Origin: UBA9619 sp964630665
GTDB taxonomy: Bacteria; Pseudomonadota; Gammaproteobacteria; Arenicellales; UBA868
NCBI GenBank assembly: GCA_964630665.1
Contig: CAZVVN010000010.1
Span: 1 to 64,000, forward strand
Direction of reading: 5' to 3'
Length of the DNA stretch: 64,000 bases
Shown here: one piece after another, positions 34,667-42,722 of the stretch
Numbering within the stretch: position 1 is the first letter of the stretch
Layout: each line of letters starts with the position of its first letter
Made by a program: the position numbers and the translations under genes
Notes under the pieces: generated by a model
What the model saw: only the letters and a program-made list of their open reading frames with translations
Databases searched by the model: none
Told to the model about the DNA's origin: nothing

Positions 34667-36013
34667 CTACCCAAAAAGATTCAACGCGTCATTATAGAGC
34701 GCAAGGCCGACCAGTACAGCAATAATCCCGAATCCGATCTGTTGACCCCAATACATCACCACATCGGATACTGGGCTGCCTTTTACAGCTTCGATCAGGA
34801 AATAGACCAGGTGCCCCCCATCCAGTACTGGAATGGGCAGAAGGTTGAGGATCCCTAAACTGATGCTAAGAACGGCCAGGAACATCAGAAATGGTACAGT
34901 TCCAAAACCCGCCGATTTCCCCGCATACTTCGCTATCGACAATGGCCCGCCAAGGTTACGGGTCGACTCCTCACCAAAGGCCATCATCACGATCATTCGT
35001 ATGGTCAGACGGCTCATGAACCAGGTATTCTCGATCGCTCGGGCGAAGGCCTCAATCGGGCCAAACCTCACAACAACGCTAGCCTCTGAATTCGAGGGTG
35101 CGATACCAACTCGCCCTATTCGCCTACCGTCTGTCTCAACGACTTTCGGCTTAACGCTGAATGCCAGCTCGGAGTTGTCTCGTCGAACCACAAAGACCGC
35201 TTCCCGGCCAGGCTTTTCCGAGACCAGCCCGACGACGTCCCGCCAACCGCGAACTGCTCGGCTATCGATTGCCAAGATCCGATCACCCGTCTGCAGACCG
35301 GCTTTTGCCGCTGGATGATCCGGCAGAATCTCTCCAATGACTGGGGGTATGAGAGGTAATATCCCCACAATGCTCTCGAGTACAAACGGCTGTATCCGGT
35401 CCGTGGCGAATCGGCCAGTATCGATACTAACCGTTTTTCTGTCTCCCCTAATTGACGACACCTGAAGTTCCACAGTGGCCCTCTGCCTCACTCGATCAAG
35501 AAGATAATAACGGTGGTCTCCCCAACTCTTCACAGGCCGACCGTCGATCGTTACCAGCGTATCACCAATCGAGATGCCGAGAGACTCTGCAGCACTGTCT
35601 GGCAGAACCTCTCCTACCACCGGCTGAACACCGGTGACCCCTATCCCGAAAGCTAGCCAGTAGAGCAGGAAAGCCAACAAGAAATTTGCTACCGGTCCCG
35701 CCAATACGACTGCAGAACGCACCGCCAGCGTCTGCCGGTTAAACGCCTCTCCGATTCGATCGTCAGGGACCTTAGCTTCTCGCTCGTCAACGAATTTGAC
35801 GTAGCCGCCCAACGGCAGAACCCCTATGGAGTATTCGGTTCCACTCCTCGCGGGACGCCACCTGACGAGCGATCGGCCAAACCCAATCGAAAACTTCAAT
35901 ACACCAACACCAAACAGTCGGCCAACTGCGAAATGCCCAAATTCATGAAAGGTGACCAGCACGAAAACAGCGACTAGGAACCATATCGCGTTCTGGATCA
36001 CATCCAGAGTCAC
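34667..36013 (-). CDS. rseP: Site-2 zinc metalloprotease RseP
   Basis: A 448-residue inner-membrane protease of regulated intramembrane proteolysis, which cleaves anti-sigma factor RseA in the envelope stress response and clears signal peptides. Zinc site HEFGH lies at residues 23-27 in the first helix; the second metal and catalytic segment LLPIPVLDGGHLVYF is near the C terminus. Two PDZ domains lie between (GISIGDTLVTIDGRP and AGLQTGDRILAIDSR). The GTG start overlaps the dxr stop by 4 bases. Confidence 0.97.
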   Translation of the reverse strand: MTLDVIQNAIWFLVAVFVLVTFHEFGHFAVGRLFGVGVLKFSIGFGRSLVRWRPARSGTEYSIGVLPLGGYVKFVDEREAKVPDDRIGEAFNRQTLAVRSAVVLAGPVANFLLAFLLYWLAFGIGVTGVQPVVGEVLPDSAAESLGISIGDTLVTIDGRPVKSWGDHRYYLLDRVRQRATVELQVSSIRGDRKTVSIDTGRFATDRIQPFVLESIVGILPLIPPVIGEILPDHPAAKAGLQTGDRILAIDSRAVRGWRDVVGLVSEKPGREAVFVVRRDNSELAFSVKPKVVETDGRRIGRVGIAPSNSEASVVVRFGPIEAFARAIENTWFMSRLTIRMIVMMAFGEESTRNLGGPLSIAKYAGKSAGFGTVPFLMFLAVLSISLGILNLLPIPVLDGGHLVYFLIEAVKGSPVSDVVMYWGQQIGFGIIAVLVGLALYNDALNLFG

Positions 36014-37095
36014 AGGTTTGCCACCCTTTTAGAAAATGGCTGTTCTGTGCCACTGAGCAGGGCCTGAGCGACCTTACGTGCCTTTCGGTCAATTCGAAGT
36101 ATGTTTTCCAGATCTTTCGATTGTTCCAGTTCTAATCCCTGCATCGTCTGATCGACTAGTGGATAGATTTCTGTAAAACGGATCCGGCCATCACAATAGG
36201 CGTCTACGGCCTCCTCATTTGCAGCGTTGAGAACCACAGGTGCAGTACCCCCTGCCTCTGCCGCCTGTCGCGCAAGAGCCAAACAGGGATAGCGCGCTTC
36301 GTCCGGCTTGGCGAAGGTCATTTGCCCTATCTCAGCAACATCCAGGCGCCGTGTGCCTGATGTCAACCGGTCGGGGAAGCCCAGCGCAGCTGCTATGGGA
36401 GTCCGCATATCGGGATTGGCCATCTGTGCCAGTATGGATCCATCCAGATATTCCACCAGAGAGTGGATCAGGCACTGTGGATGTATGACGATGTCGACGT
36501 CAGCTGGAGGGACTCCAAAAAGTGCACACGCTTCGATGAGTTCCAGACCCTTGTTCATCAAGGTCGCGGAGTCGATAGAAATCTTCCTGCCCATGGACCA
36601 TTTTGGGTGCGCTGCGGCCTGCGCCGGTGACACGTCGTGCAAGGCTGACAGTGGCATATCCAGGAATGGCCCTCCAGAGGCAGTCAATGTAATGCGCCGG
36701 ATCCCATATTGNNNNNNNNNNNNNNNNNNNNNNNNNNNNNNNNNNNNNNNNNNNNNNNNNNNNNNNNNNNNNNNNNNNNNNNNNNNNNNNNNNNNNNNNN
36801 NNNNNNNNNNNGTATCAGTCTCTTTATCGCTAACCATCTCACACAGTCCTTGCTGCCCCTCGAGCACGACCGGATGCTTAGCGCCTTTTCCCAGCAGCTC
36901 TTTCAACAGACGTGACGACCCTTGAGATACAACGACGATGCCGGGGTTATATCGCAAAGCCAGCTCAGACAACGCTTCAACGCGCGAGTATCCAGACAAA
37001 GCCGAGATCGTGAAACGCTCCGAATGGCGCTCGACGACGTTCAACGCGCTGCTGCCAATTGAGCCGGTCGCACCGAGAATTGCAATTTTGTCCAT
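36010..37095 (-). CDS. dxr: 1-deoxy-D-xylulose 5-phosphate reductoisomerase, interrupted by assembly gap
   Basis: It converts DXP to 2-C-methylerythritol 4-phosphate, the committed step of the MEP isoprenoid pathway. The start is ATG 37095 (MDKIAILGATGSIGSSAL); an upstream ATG at 37143 would overlap cdsA. The C-terminal half has SGGPFLDMPL, HPKWSMGRKISIDSATLMNK and HPQCLIHSLVEYLDGS. A 100-N gap falls where the family has the NKESL and DSEHNA metal and substrate segments, so these are not visible. Only 327 real residues are present against about 390-400 in the family, so the true gap must be larger than 100 bases. Both flanks are in the same frame and intact. Confidence 0.93.
   Translation of the reverse strand: MDKIAILGATGSIGSSALNVVERHSERFTISALSGYSRVEALSELALRYNPGIVVVSQGSSRLLKELLGKGAKHPVVLEGQQGLCEMVSDKETDXXXXXXXXXXXXXXXXXXXXXXXXXXXXXXXXXXQYGIRRITLTASGGPFLDMPLSALHDVSPAQAAAHPKWSMGRKISIDSATLMNKGLELIEACALFGVPPADVDIVIHPQCLIHSLVEYLDGSILAQMANPDMRTPIAAALGFPDRLTSGTRRLDVAEIGQMTFAKPDEARYPCLALARQAAEAGGTAPVVLNAANEEAVDAYCDGRIRFTEIYPLVDQTMQGLELEQSKDLENILRIDRKARKVAQALLSGTEQPFSKRVANL
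36712..36811. other. Assembly gap (100 N)
   Basis: Exactly 100 N lie inside dxr. A round 100 suggests a scaffolding placeholder rather than a measured length. Comparison with known Dxr proteins suggests roughly 65-80 codons are missing here, so the true gap is about 200-240 bases. Confidence 0.98.
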
Positions 37096-37115
37096 CGCTC
37101 GCTTCGAAATATGCG

Positions 37116-37940
37116 TCAGAAAACACCCAATACGACAAGCCAAACACCGAAAATCGGTGCCGCCGACAACAATCCATCTACACGGTCGAGGACTCCACCA
37201 TGCCCGGGCAGCAGTGATCCACTGTCTTTCTGACCTGCATTCCGCTTGACAACACTCTCTGTCAGATCTCCAATCACAGAGACAGCCGCGACACTGATCA
37301 CCATCATCAGCCAGGTTCCAGGGTTGACAGCAGCTAATTCCTCAGATGTCTGCCACAAACCATAACACAGCATGCCGGCAACTACAGCACCCGCTATGCC
37401 CCCTACAGTACCCTCTACAGTCTTACCTGGGCTAATCTCCGGAGCGAGTTTCCGTGTGCCCCATGCCCTGCCGATAAAATAGGCCAAGATATCACCTGAC
37501 CAGACAATGATACAGAACACCAGCACTAGTAGCGGACCACTGTCCGTCATCCCATGGATGATCGTCAGCGCCAGCGGCCCGGGCACGATCACGGCAATAC
37601 CCAGCCCATAACCCGCAGTAAAGGAAGGGTTTACGCTCCTTCCAATACCAACCACAATCTGGCCCAACAGCACACACCAGAATCCCAACGCACAGGCCAT
37701 AACAAAAGACCAAAGCGGCTCAATCAACCATGTCCCCAAAACCATAACAAATACGACGAAAGAGTAGGCCAGTCGAACAGCCGCCCGAGTACGACCATGA
37801 TCAAGCGCGAGCCATTCCCACCCAGCAAGTGCAGCGATGCTCGCTGCAAGGCAGGCAAAGCCGGCTGTCGGTAAAAACAGAGTCAGGGGCACCACGAGTA
37901 TCGCCAACCCCAGTGCCGTCAACACTCGTATTTGCGTCAC
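37116..37940 (-). CDS. cdsA: Phosphatidate cytidylyltransferase (CDP-diglyceride synthase)
   Basis: A 274-residue polytopic inner-membrane enzyme that makes CDP-diacylglycerol from phosphatidate and CTP. About eight hydrophobic segments are predicted. The C-terminal signature SVVKRNAGQKDSGSLLPGHG followed by GVLDRVDGLLSA is intact, as is PGKTVEGTVGG. The start is GTG 37940. It feeds pssA and psd at 58-60 kb, which turn CDP-diacylglycerol into phosphatidylethanolamine. It lies between uppS and dxr. Confidence 0.97.
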   Translation of the reverse strand: MTQIRVLTALGLAILVVPLTLFLPTAGFACLAASIAALAGWEWLALDHGRTRAAVRLAYSFVVFVMVLGTWLIEPLWSFVMACALGFWCVLLGQIVVGIGRSVNPSFTAGYGLGIAVIVPGPLALTIIHGMTDSGPLLVLVFCIIVWSGDILAYFIGRAWGTRKLAPEISPGKTVEGTVGGIAGAVVAGMLCYGLWQTSEELAAVNPGTWLMMVISVAAVSVIGDLTESVVKRNAGQKDSGSLLPGHGGVLDRVDGLLSAAPIFGVWLVVLGVF

Positions 37941-38046
37941 ACCCTTCGTTTTTTGTTTCTTTTCGATTTCAGTGCTTCCGACCGGCCCCAGGATAGAGTG
38001 AAGATCACCCTCCCCCTAAGCGCCGGTGAGGCGGTTCAAAAGAGGA

Positions 38047-38805
38047 CTACCCTAAGCGAGGCCTCCTGACTTGCTCACCGGTCCGGCCAAATCGACGGTG
38101 CCTCGACTGAAATGCATCTATCGCTCTATCAAAACAATCGTCATCAAAGTCAGGCCAAAGGGTGTCAGTAAAATACAACTCGCTGTATGCTGCCTGCCAC
38201 AGCAGAAAATTACTCATTCTCAGTTCACCCCCTGTTCGTATGAACAGATCCGGGTCCGCTGTCGGATAAAGACTGGTCAATTTCGATAAGGTTTCCTCGC
38301 TGATGTCCTCCGGTACAAGAGCACCTTCTACCGCCATTTTTGCAGCCCGCCGGCAGGCCGAAACAATATCCCAGCGACCCCCGTAGTTGACTGCAATGAC
38401 AACCTCAAGTGCTTGATTTTCTGAGGTTAGACGTTCAGTTTGCTCAATGAGTCGTTGCAATCGGGTACCAAATGGCGTCAGGTCTCCAATGACCCGTAGC
38501 CTGACCTTATTGTCATTAAGGCTTTGGGCTTCTCTTTTAAGGCTACTGAACAACAGGCCTTTGAGAGCTTGCACTTCAGACCTGGGGCGTTGCCAGTTCT
38601 CACTGCTGAAAGCAAACAATGTCAACGCCGAAATCCCATGTTCACCACAGTACTTTATCGCCCGGCGTACCGATTCAACTCCTTGCCTGTGCCCATGGAC
38701 TCGGGGCTCCCCTCGCTCCTGAGCCCAACGGCCGTTTCCATCCATAACGATTGCCACATGATTGGGCACGGCCGAGCCGCTATTTTTCGGCACAGCCGAG
38801 ATCAT
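38047..38805 (-). CDS. uppS: Undecaprenyl diphosphate synthase
   Basis: A 252-residue cis-prenyltransferase that builds the C55 lipid carrier used for peptidoglycan and O-antigen. The catalytic Asp and diphosphate site are in HVAIVMDGNGRWAQERG; HRQGVESVRR follows; the C-terminal signature DLFIRTGGELRMSNFLLWQ and ELYFTDTLWPDF are present. It lies 62 bases after frr and before cdsA, so carrier-lipid and phospholipid synthesis are co-located with translation factors. Confidence 0.97.
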   Translation of the reverse strand: MISAVPKNSGSAVPNHVAIVMDGNGRWAQERGEPRVHGHRQGVESVRRAIKYCGEHGISALTLFAFSSENWQRPRSEVQALKGLLFSSLKREAQSLNDNKVRLRVIGDLTPFGTRLQRLIEQTERLTSENQALEVVIAVNYGGRWDIVSACRRAAKMAVEGALVPEDISEETLSKLTSLYPTADPDLFIRTGGELRMSNFLLWQAAYSELYFTDTLWPDFDDDCFDRAIDAFQSRHRRFGRTGEQVRRPRLG

Positions 38806-38866
38806 ATTTGAAGCAAGCGGTTTACTCTAGACCGGCTAACGACATTACCGGTTAGGAGAAACATAC

Positions 38867-39421
38867 TCACACCTCCATCAAATCTGTTTCTTTGTTTTCT
38901 ACCAATTCGTCTACCTGGGCCGTATATCTGTCAGTCAGCAGTTGGATCTTTTCGAGGCCTTTCTTCTCTTCGTCCTCTCCAATCTCTTTCTCTTTAGTAA
39001 GATCACGAACGTGGTTTCCTGCATCGCGTCGGATGTTGCGGATGGCGATCTTACCGTTCTCACCCTCCTGACGTGCTATTTTGGTCATCTCCCGGCGCCT
39101 CTCTTCTGTCAGGGCTGGAATAGGAATTCTTATGATCTCGCCAGCGGTCACAGGATTCAGTCCAAGGCCTGATTCCAGTATTGCTTTTTCAATACCGGGT
39201 ACCATGTTTTTTTCCCAAGCCTGAACCGACAGGGTGCGTGCATCGGTCACGCTGACGGTAGCAGCCTGGTTCAATGGCACATCGCTACCATAATAGTTAA
39301 CAAGCACATGATCCAGAAGCGCGGGAGTGGCCCGGCCTGTCCGTATCTTGGTCAACTCCGCTTTCACCGAGTCGACACTCTTTCTCATGCGAGCGTCTGC
39401 ATCCTGACGTATGTCATCAAT
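38867..39421 (-). CDS. frr: Ribosome recycling factor
   Basis: A 185-residue factor that, with EF-G, splits post-termination ribosomes. The start is ATG 39421, preceded by GGAGGG; an ATG at 39436 would add five unconserved residues. Domain I helices begin DIRQDADARMRKSVDSVKAE and contain KIRTGRATPALLD; domain II includes the VTDARTLSVQAWEK segment. In most Gammaproteobacteria pyrH precedes frr; here a small unrecognised ORF ends 21 bases upstream instead. Confidence 0.97.
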   Translation of the reverse strand: MDDIRQDADARMRKSVDSVKAELTKIRTGRATPALLDHVLVNYYGSDVPLNQAATVSVTDARTLSVQAWEKNMVPGIEKAILESGLGLNPVTAGEIIRIPIPALTEERRREMTKIARQEGENGKIAIRNIRRDAGNHVRDLTKEKEIGEDEEKKGLEKIQLLTDRYTAQVDELVENKETDLMEV

Positions 39422-39442
39422 CATACATCCCTCCATGACCCT

Positions 39443-39703
39443 TCAAAACAGGCCCGAGACCTGCCCTAACGGTCGTTGTTCAATAATTGGGCGATTGTCC
39501 ATCTTCGCCAATTGACATGATGCACTGGCAACCGTCAACCAAGCTAGATTAAGCCTATTCCTGGTCACTGTGTCAAAATCAACCTCCCAGAACTGAGGCT
39601 CAAATCCGACCCGACTCATTTTATCGTGGGATGTACTGATCCGGGCTGCCCGGATGGCGATATTGAAGTTCCGCTCAAGCGGCTCGGCCTCTTGCCACAG
39701 CAT
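39443..39703 (-). CDS. Hypothetical small protein in the usual pyrH slot
   Basis: An 86-codon ORF from ATG 39703 that ends 21 bases before the frr start. The frame is open 16 codons further up to a TAG, with no better start and no ribosome binding site before the ATG. The sequence (EAEPLERNFNIAIRAARIST, then VGFEPQFWEVDFDTVTRN) has protein-like composition but matches no family I know and is not a fragment of uridylate kinase: no glycine-rich nucleotide loop or kinase segment is seen in any minus-strand frame. It may be a real small gene in the operon, a remnant of a larger one, or chance. Confidence 0.3.
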   Translation of the reverse strand: MLWQEAEPLERNFNIAIRAARISTSHDKMSRVGFEPQFWEVDFDTVTRNRLNLAWLTVASASCQLAKMDNRPIIEQRPLGQVSGLF

Positions 39704-39922
39704 CGATAGGCCAGCGGTTCTTGCCTGGTCTTCAGAGCTAGAACCGGCTGGCTACTAGCGGCGCTTCAAACCTGGCCGACCTCTCCTGAACAGTACCGGC
39801 TTTCTTGCCAGGAGGTTGGCTCCTTGCTTGACGCAATCTGCGCTCCGGATGAGCGCCCTAGTTAAGAGACTAAACACCACCAGATCACAGCAGCGCCAAC
39901 ACCCCTTGTCGTTTTCTTCAGG
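39704..39922. other. tsf-frr spacer without recognisable gene
   Basis: Together with the weak ORF beside it, this forms a 501-base interval between tsf and frr where pyrH would be expected. It contains a GCGCTC/GAGCGC hairpin (39840-39856, loop CGGAT) without a U run on either strand, so it is not a canonical terminator. No other signal is seen. Confidence 0.4.
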
Positions 39923-40801
39923 TCAAGCCTGACCCGCCTGAGCCATCACCTCAGTAACGAAATCATCTTTTCTCTTTTCTAGCCCTTCGCCGACTTCAAA
40001 CCGAACCATGTCATTGATCGTTACCTGTGCGGTGTCTATCAACTCGCCAACACTGATATCGGGATCCTTGACATAAGCTTGCCCCAGAAGTGTGTTTTCC
40101 TTAAGGTATTTGCTCAACCGCCCTTCCACCATGCGCTGTACGATCTCATCGGGCTTACCACTATCGCGCGCCTGTGCCAAAAAGATCGATTTTTCACGAG
40201 CTAGAACCTCATCCGGCATCTGCTCTTGCGATATACAAAGGGGCTTACTGGCCGCCACATGCATCGCAACATCCCTCGCAATCTCAGTTCTCTCTCCCTC
40301 GGCCGATACCAAAACCCCAATTCGGGTTCCATGAAGATATCCAGCTACCAGACCGTTTATTGAGCTGAGTCGTTCGAATCGACGTATGGAAACGTTCTCG
40401 CCAACCTGCCCAATAAGATCCTGTCGGGCGCTCTCTAACGTACCCCCGTCAAAAGCCAATTGAGCGAGGGACTCAAGCGTGTCTGGATCATTGTCGAGCA
40501 CGCAGGTGGCGACATTCATCACAAATTGTCGAAACGATTCATCTTTGGCAACGAAATCGGTTTCACAGTTGACCTCGACAACCACACCGCATCGCCCATC
40601 ATCATCCACCAGTTGGCCAACTACTCCTTCGGTTGCAATACGCCCCGCTTTTCTTTCGGCGCTGGCCGCGCCTATTTCCCGCAGTAGTTCTGCGGCACGT
40701 TCGAGATCACCACCAGTTTCGGTTAATGCCTTTTTACACGCCATCATTCCTGCAGCTGTCCGTTCGCGCAGTTCTTTTACCAATCCCGCTGAAATCGCCA
40801 T
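39923..40801 (-). CDS. tsf: Elongation factor Ts
   Basis: A 292-residue nucleotide exchange factor for EF-Tu. The N-terminal UBA-like module contains LRERTAAGMMACKKALTETG; the core has VVEVNCETDFVAKDESFRQF with the conserved TDFV contact segment. Length is as in Gammaproteobacteria. It follows rpsB by 39 bases. The rpsB-tsf pair is normally one autoregulated transcript. Confidence 0.98.
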   Translation of the reverse strand: MAISAGLVKELRERTAAGMMACKKALTETGGDLERAAELLREIGAASAERKAGRIATEGVVGQLVDDDGRCGVVVEVNCETDFVAKDESFRQFVMNVATCVLDNDPDTLESLAQLAFDGGTLESARQDLIGQVGENVSIRRFERLSSINGLVAGYLHGTRIGVLVSAEGERTEIARDVAMHVAASKPLCISQEQMPDEVLAREKSIFLAQARDSGKPDEIVQRMVEGRLSKYLKENTLLGQAYVKDPDISVGELIDTAQVTINDMVRFEVGEGLEKRKDDFVTEVMAQAGQA

Positions 40802-40840
40802 TAAATCGACCCCTCTTAAATTACGACTACCTGATTACTG

Positions 40841-41671
40841 TTAATGGGCCACCTCACCCGACTCTTCTACCGGACTAGTCTCTTTTTCAACCGCTGGTGC
40901 GGGATCAGCCTGTTCCGAGATTGTGTCCTTTCCTATCGGTTCTGAGACCTCGACGTAGTCGTCCGCGTCACCTTCAATAACCTCAGGAAGCACACTTCTT
41001 GCTTCCAGAATAGCGTCGGCAGCATTGGCCAAATAGAGTCTGATCGCTCGAATCGCATCATCGTTTCCGGGAATGGGATAGTCGATCAATTCTGGCGAGC
41101 TGTTGGTGTCTACGATACCAACTACGGGAATACCGAGCTTCCTCGCTTCTGCGACGGCGATTTTTTCATAATTGACATCAATGATGAATACGCAATCCGG
41201 AAGACTCTTCATGTCTCGTATACCCGAAAGGCTTCTATCGAGCTTGTTTCGTTCCCGCTCAAGCCTCAGCCCCTCTTTCTTTGTCAGGCGTGCAATCACC
41301 CCACTCTCTTGCATCTCGTCCAGTTCCACAAGTCTAGATATAGAGTTCTTTACCGTCTTGAAATTGGTCAACATACCACCGAGCCACCGATGGTCCACGT
41401 AGGGGCACCTGCAACGAACAGCATGCTCCCGGACCAGTTTACTGGCCTGTCGCTTCGTGCCTACGAACAAGATTGTGCCTTTCCCGGCAGCTATGCTGCC
41501 CAGGAAGTTTATGGCCTCCTGAAAAAGTGGAAGCGCTTTATCGAGATCAATGATGTGTATTTTGTTGCGGCTGCCAAAAATGTAAGGGTCCATTTTGGGT
41601 GACCAGTAACGGGTCTGATGACCAAAGTGAACACCAGCCTCAAGCATCTGGCGCATGGTAACTTCTGACAT
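40841..41671 (-). CDS. rpsB: 30S ribosomal protein S2
   Basis: The start is ATG 41671, preceded by GGAGATAAC; this gives 276 residues with the family N terminus MSEVTMRQMLEAGVHFGHQT. An open upstream stretch of 33 codons is not S2-like. Core segments TRYWSPKMDPYIFG, FVGTKRQA and VDTNSSPELIDYPIPGNDDA are conserved. The last 45 or so residues form an acidic, proline-containing tail (GDADDYVEVSEPIG, then PAPAVEKETSPVEES) beyond the roughly 240-residue core. It diverges from map, the classic rpsB/map arrangement. Confidence 0.98.
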   Translation of the reverse strand: MSEVTMRQMLEAGVHFGHQTRYWSPKMDPYIFGSRNKIHIIDLDKALPLFQEAINFLGSIAAGKGTILFVGTKRQASKLVREHAVRCRCPYVDHRWLGGMLTNFKTVKNSISRLVELDEMQESGVIARLTKKEGLRLERERNKLDRSLSGIRDMKSLPDCVFIIDVNYEKIAVAEARKLGIPVVGIVDTNSSPELIDYPIPGNDDAIRAIRLYLANAADAILEARSVLPEVIEGDADDYVEVSEPIGKDTISEQADPAPAVEKETSPVEESGEVAH

Positions 41672-41951
41672 GTTATCTCCTTCGGGTTGTTGTCCGGTGC
41701 AGACTTCATACGCCGACCTGGCTTCTGATGAGGAAACCGGGCACCCGGGCGCTTGATGATCAGGCCACACCTGAATTTTCGGGTCGCGATTTTATCCGAA
41801 TATGCGCCCGACCACCAGCCTACGGATTTCCAGACACTAGTGTTCCGGGCTAAGTGGTATCCGACCCGCCGGGTCAGTATCCTCCCCTACAGCAGGAAAA
41901 CAACTACTCGATCGTGTAGGATTCGCGTTCGACTGGAACCTGAACCCGTTC

Positions 41952-42719
41952 ATGCCTCCGACCATCAAAGACAACGTTGCGCTTGAGAAGATGCGAACTG
42001 CCGGCAGGCTGACCCGGGAGGTTCTGGATATGATTACCCCTTACGTTGTTGTCGGTGTAACTACGGACGAGCTCGATCGGATTTGTCATAACTACATCGT
42101 CGACGAACTACAGGCGGTACCCGCACCTCTTAACTATCGAGGTTTTCCAAAATCGATCTGCACCAGTGTCAATCACGTAGTCTGCCATGGTATTCCTGGT
42201 GACAAGCGCCTTAAGAGCGGTGACATCGTCAATCTCGATGTCACGGTGATTAAAGATGGTTACCACGGTGACGCCAGTCGAATGTTCTCTATCGGAGAGC
42301 CCACCATCCGGGCCAAGCGATTGATCAAAATCACCAAGGAATGTCTTGAAGTTGGCATCGAAACCGTTCGGCCGGGAGCCCGGTTAGGAGATATTGGCGC
42401 CGCCATACAGAAGCACGCCGAATCACACGGGTTTTCCGTCGTCAGAGAATATTGTGGTCATGGAATCGGGGAGACCTTTCACGAAGACCCACAGGTCCTG
42501 CACTACGGCACGCCAGGAACCGGCCTGGAACTGGTCCCGGGGATGACATTTACAATCGAACCGATGATCAATGCTGGCAAGAAAGAAACACGCCTGCTTC
42601 CGGACGGATGGACAGTTGTCACCCGCGACCATAGTCTCAGTGCCCAGTGGGAACACACGGTGGCAGTTCTGGAGCAGGGCCATGAAGTTCTAACTGCGGA
42701 AGCCGTATTCGGAAGCTGA
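41952..42719 (+). CDS. map: Type I methionine aminopeptidase
   Basis: A 255-residue dinuclear metalloprotease that removes N-terminal Met from nascent proteins. The five metal ligands lie in NLDVTVIKDGYHGDASRMF (two Asp), CGHGIGETFHEDP (His), TFTIEPM (Glu) and SAQWEHTVAV (Glu). The substrate pocket His is in SVNHVVCHGIPG. No strong ribosome binding site precedes the ATG. glnD starts 3 bases after the stop, so the two are likely co-transcribed. Confidence 0.98.
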   Translation: MPPTIKDNVALEKMRTAGRLTREVLDMITPYVVVGVTTDELDRICHNYIVDELQAVPAPLNYRGFPKSICTSVNHVVCHGIPGDKRLKSGDIVNLDVTVIKDGYHGDASRMFSIGEPTIRAKRLIKITKECLEVGIETVRPGARLGDIGAAIQKHAESHGFSVVREYCGHGIGETFHEDPQVLHYGTPGTGLELVPGMTFTIEPMINAGKKETRLLPDGWTVVTRDHSLSAQWEHTVAVLEQGHEVLTAEAVFGS

Positions 42720-42722
42720 GTT

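Noticed and set aside
39840..39856. GCGCTC/GAGCGC hairpin as a tsf terminator
   Set aside because: No T run follows on the minus strand, so it is not a canonical intrinsic terminator.
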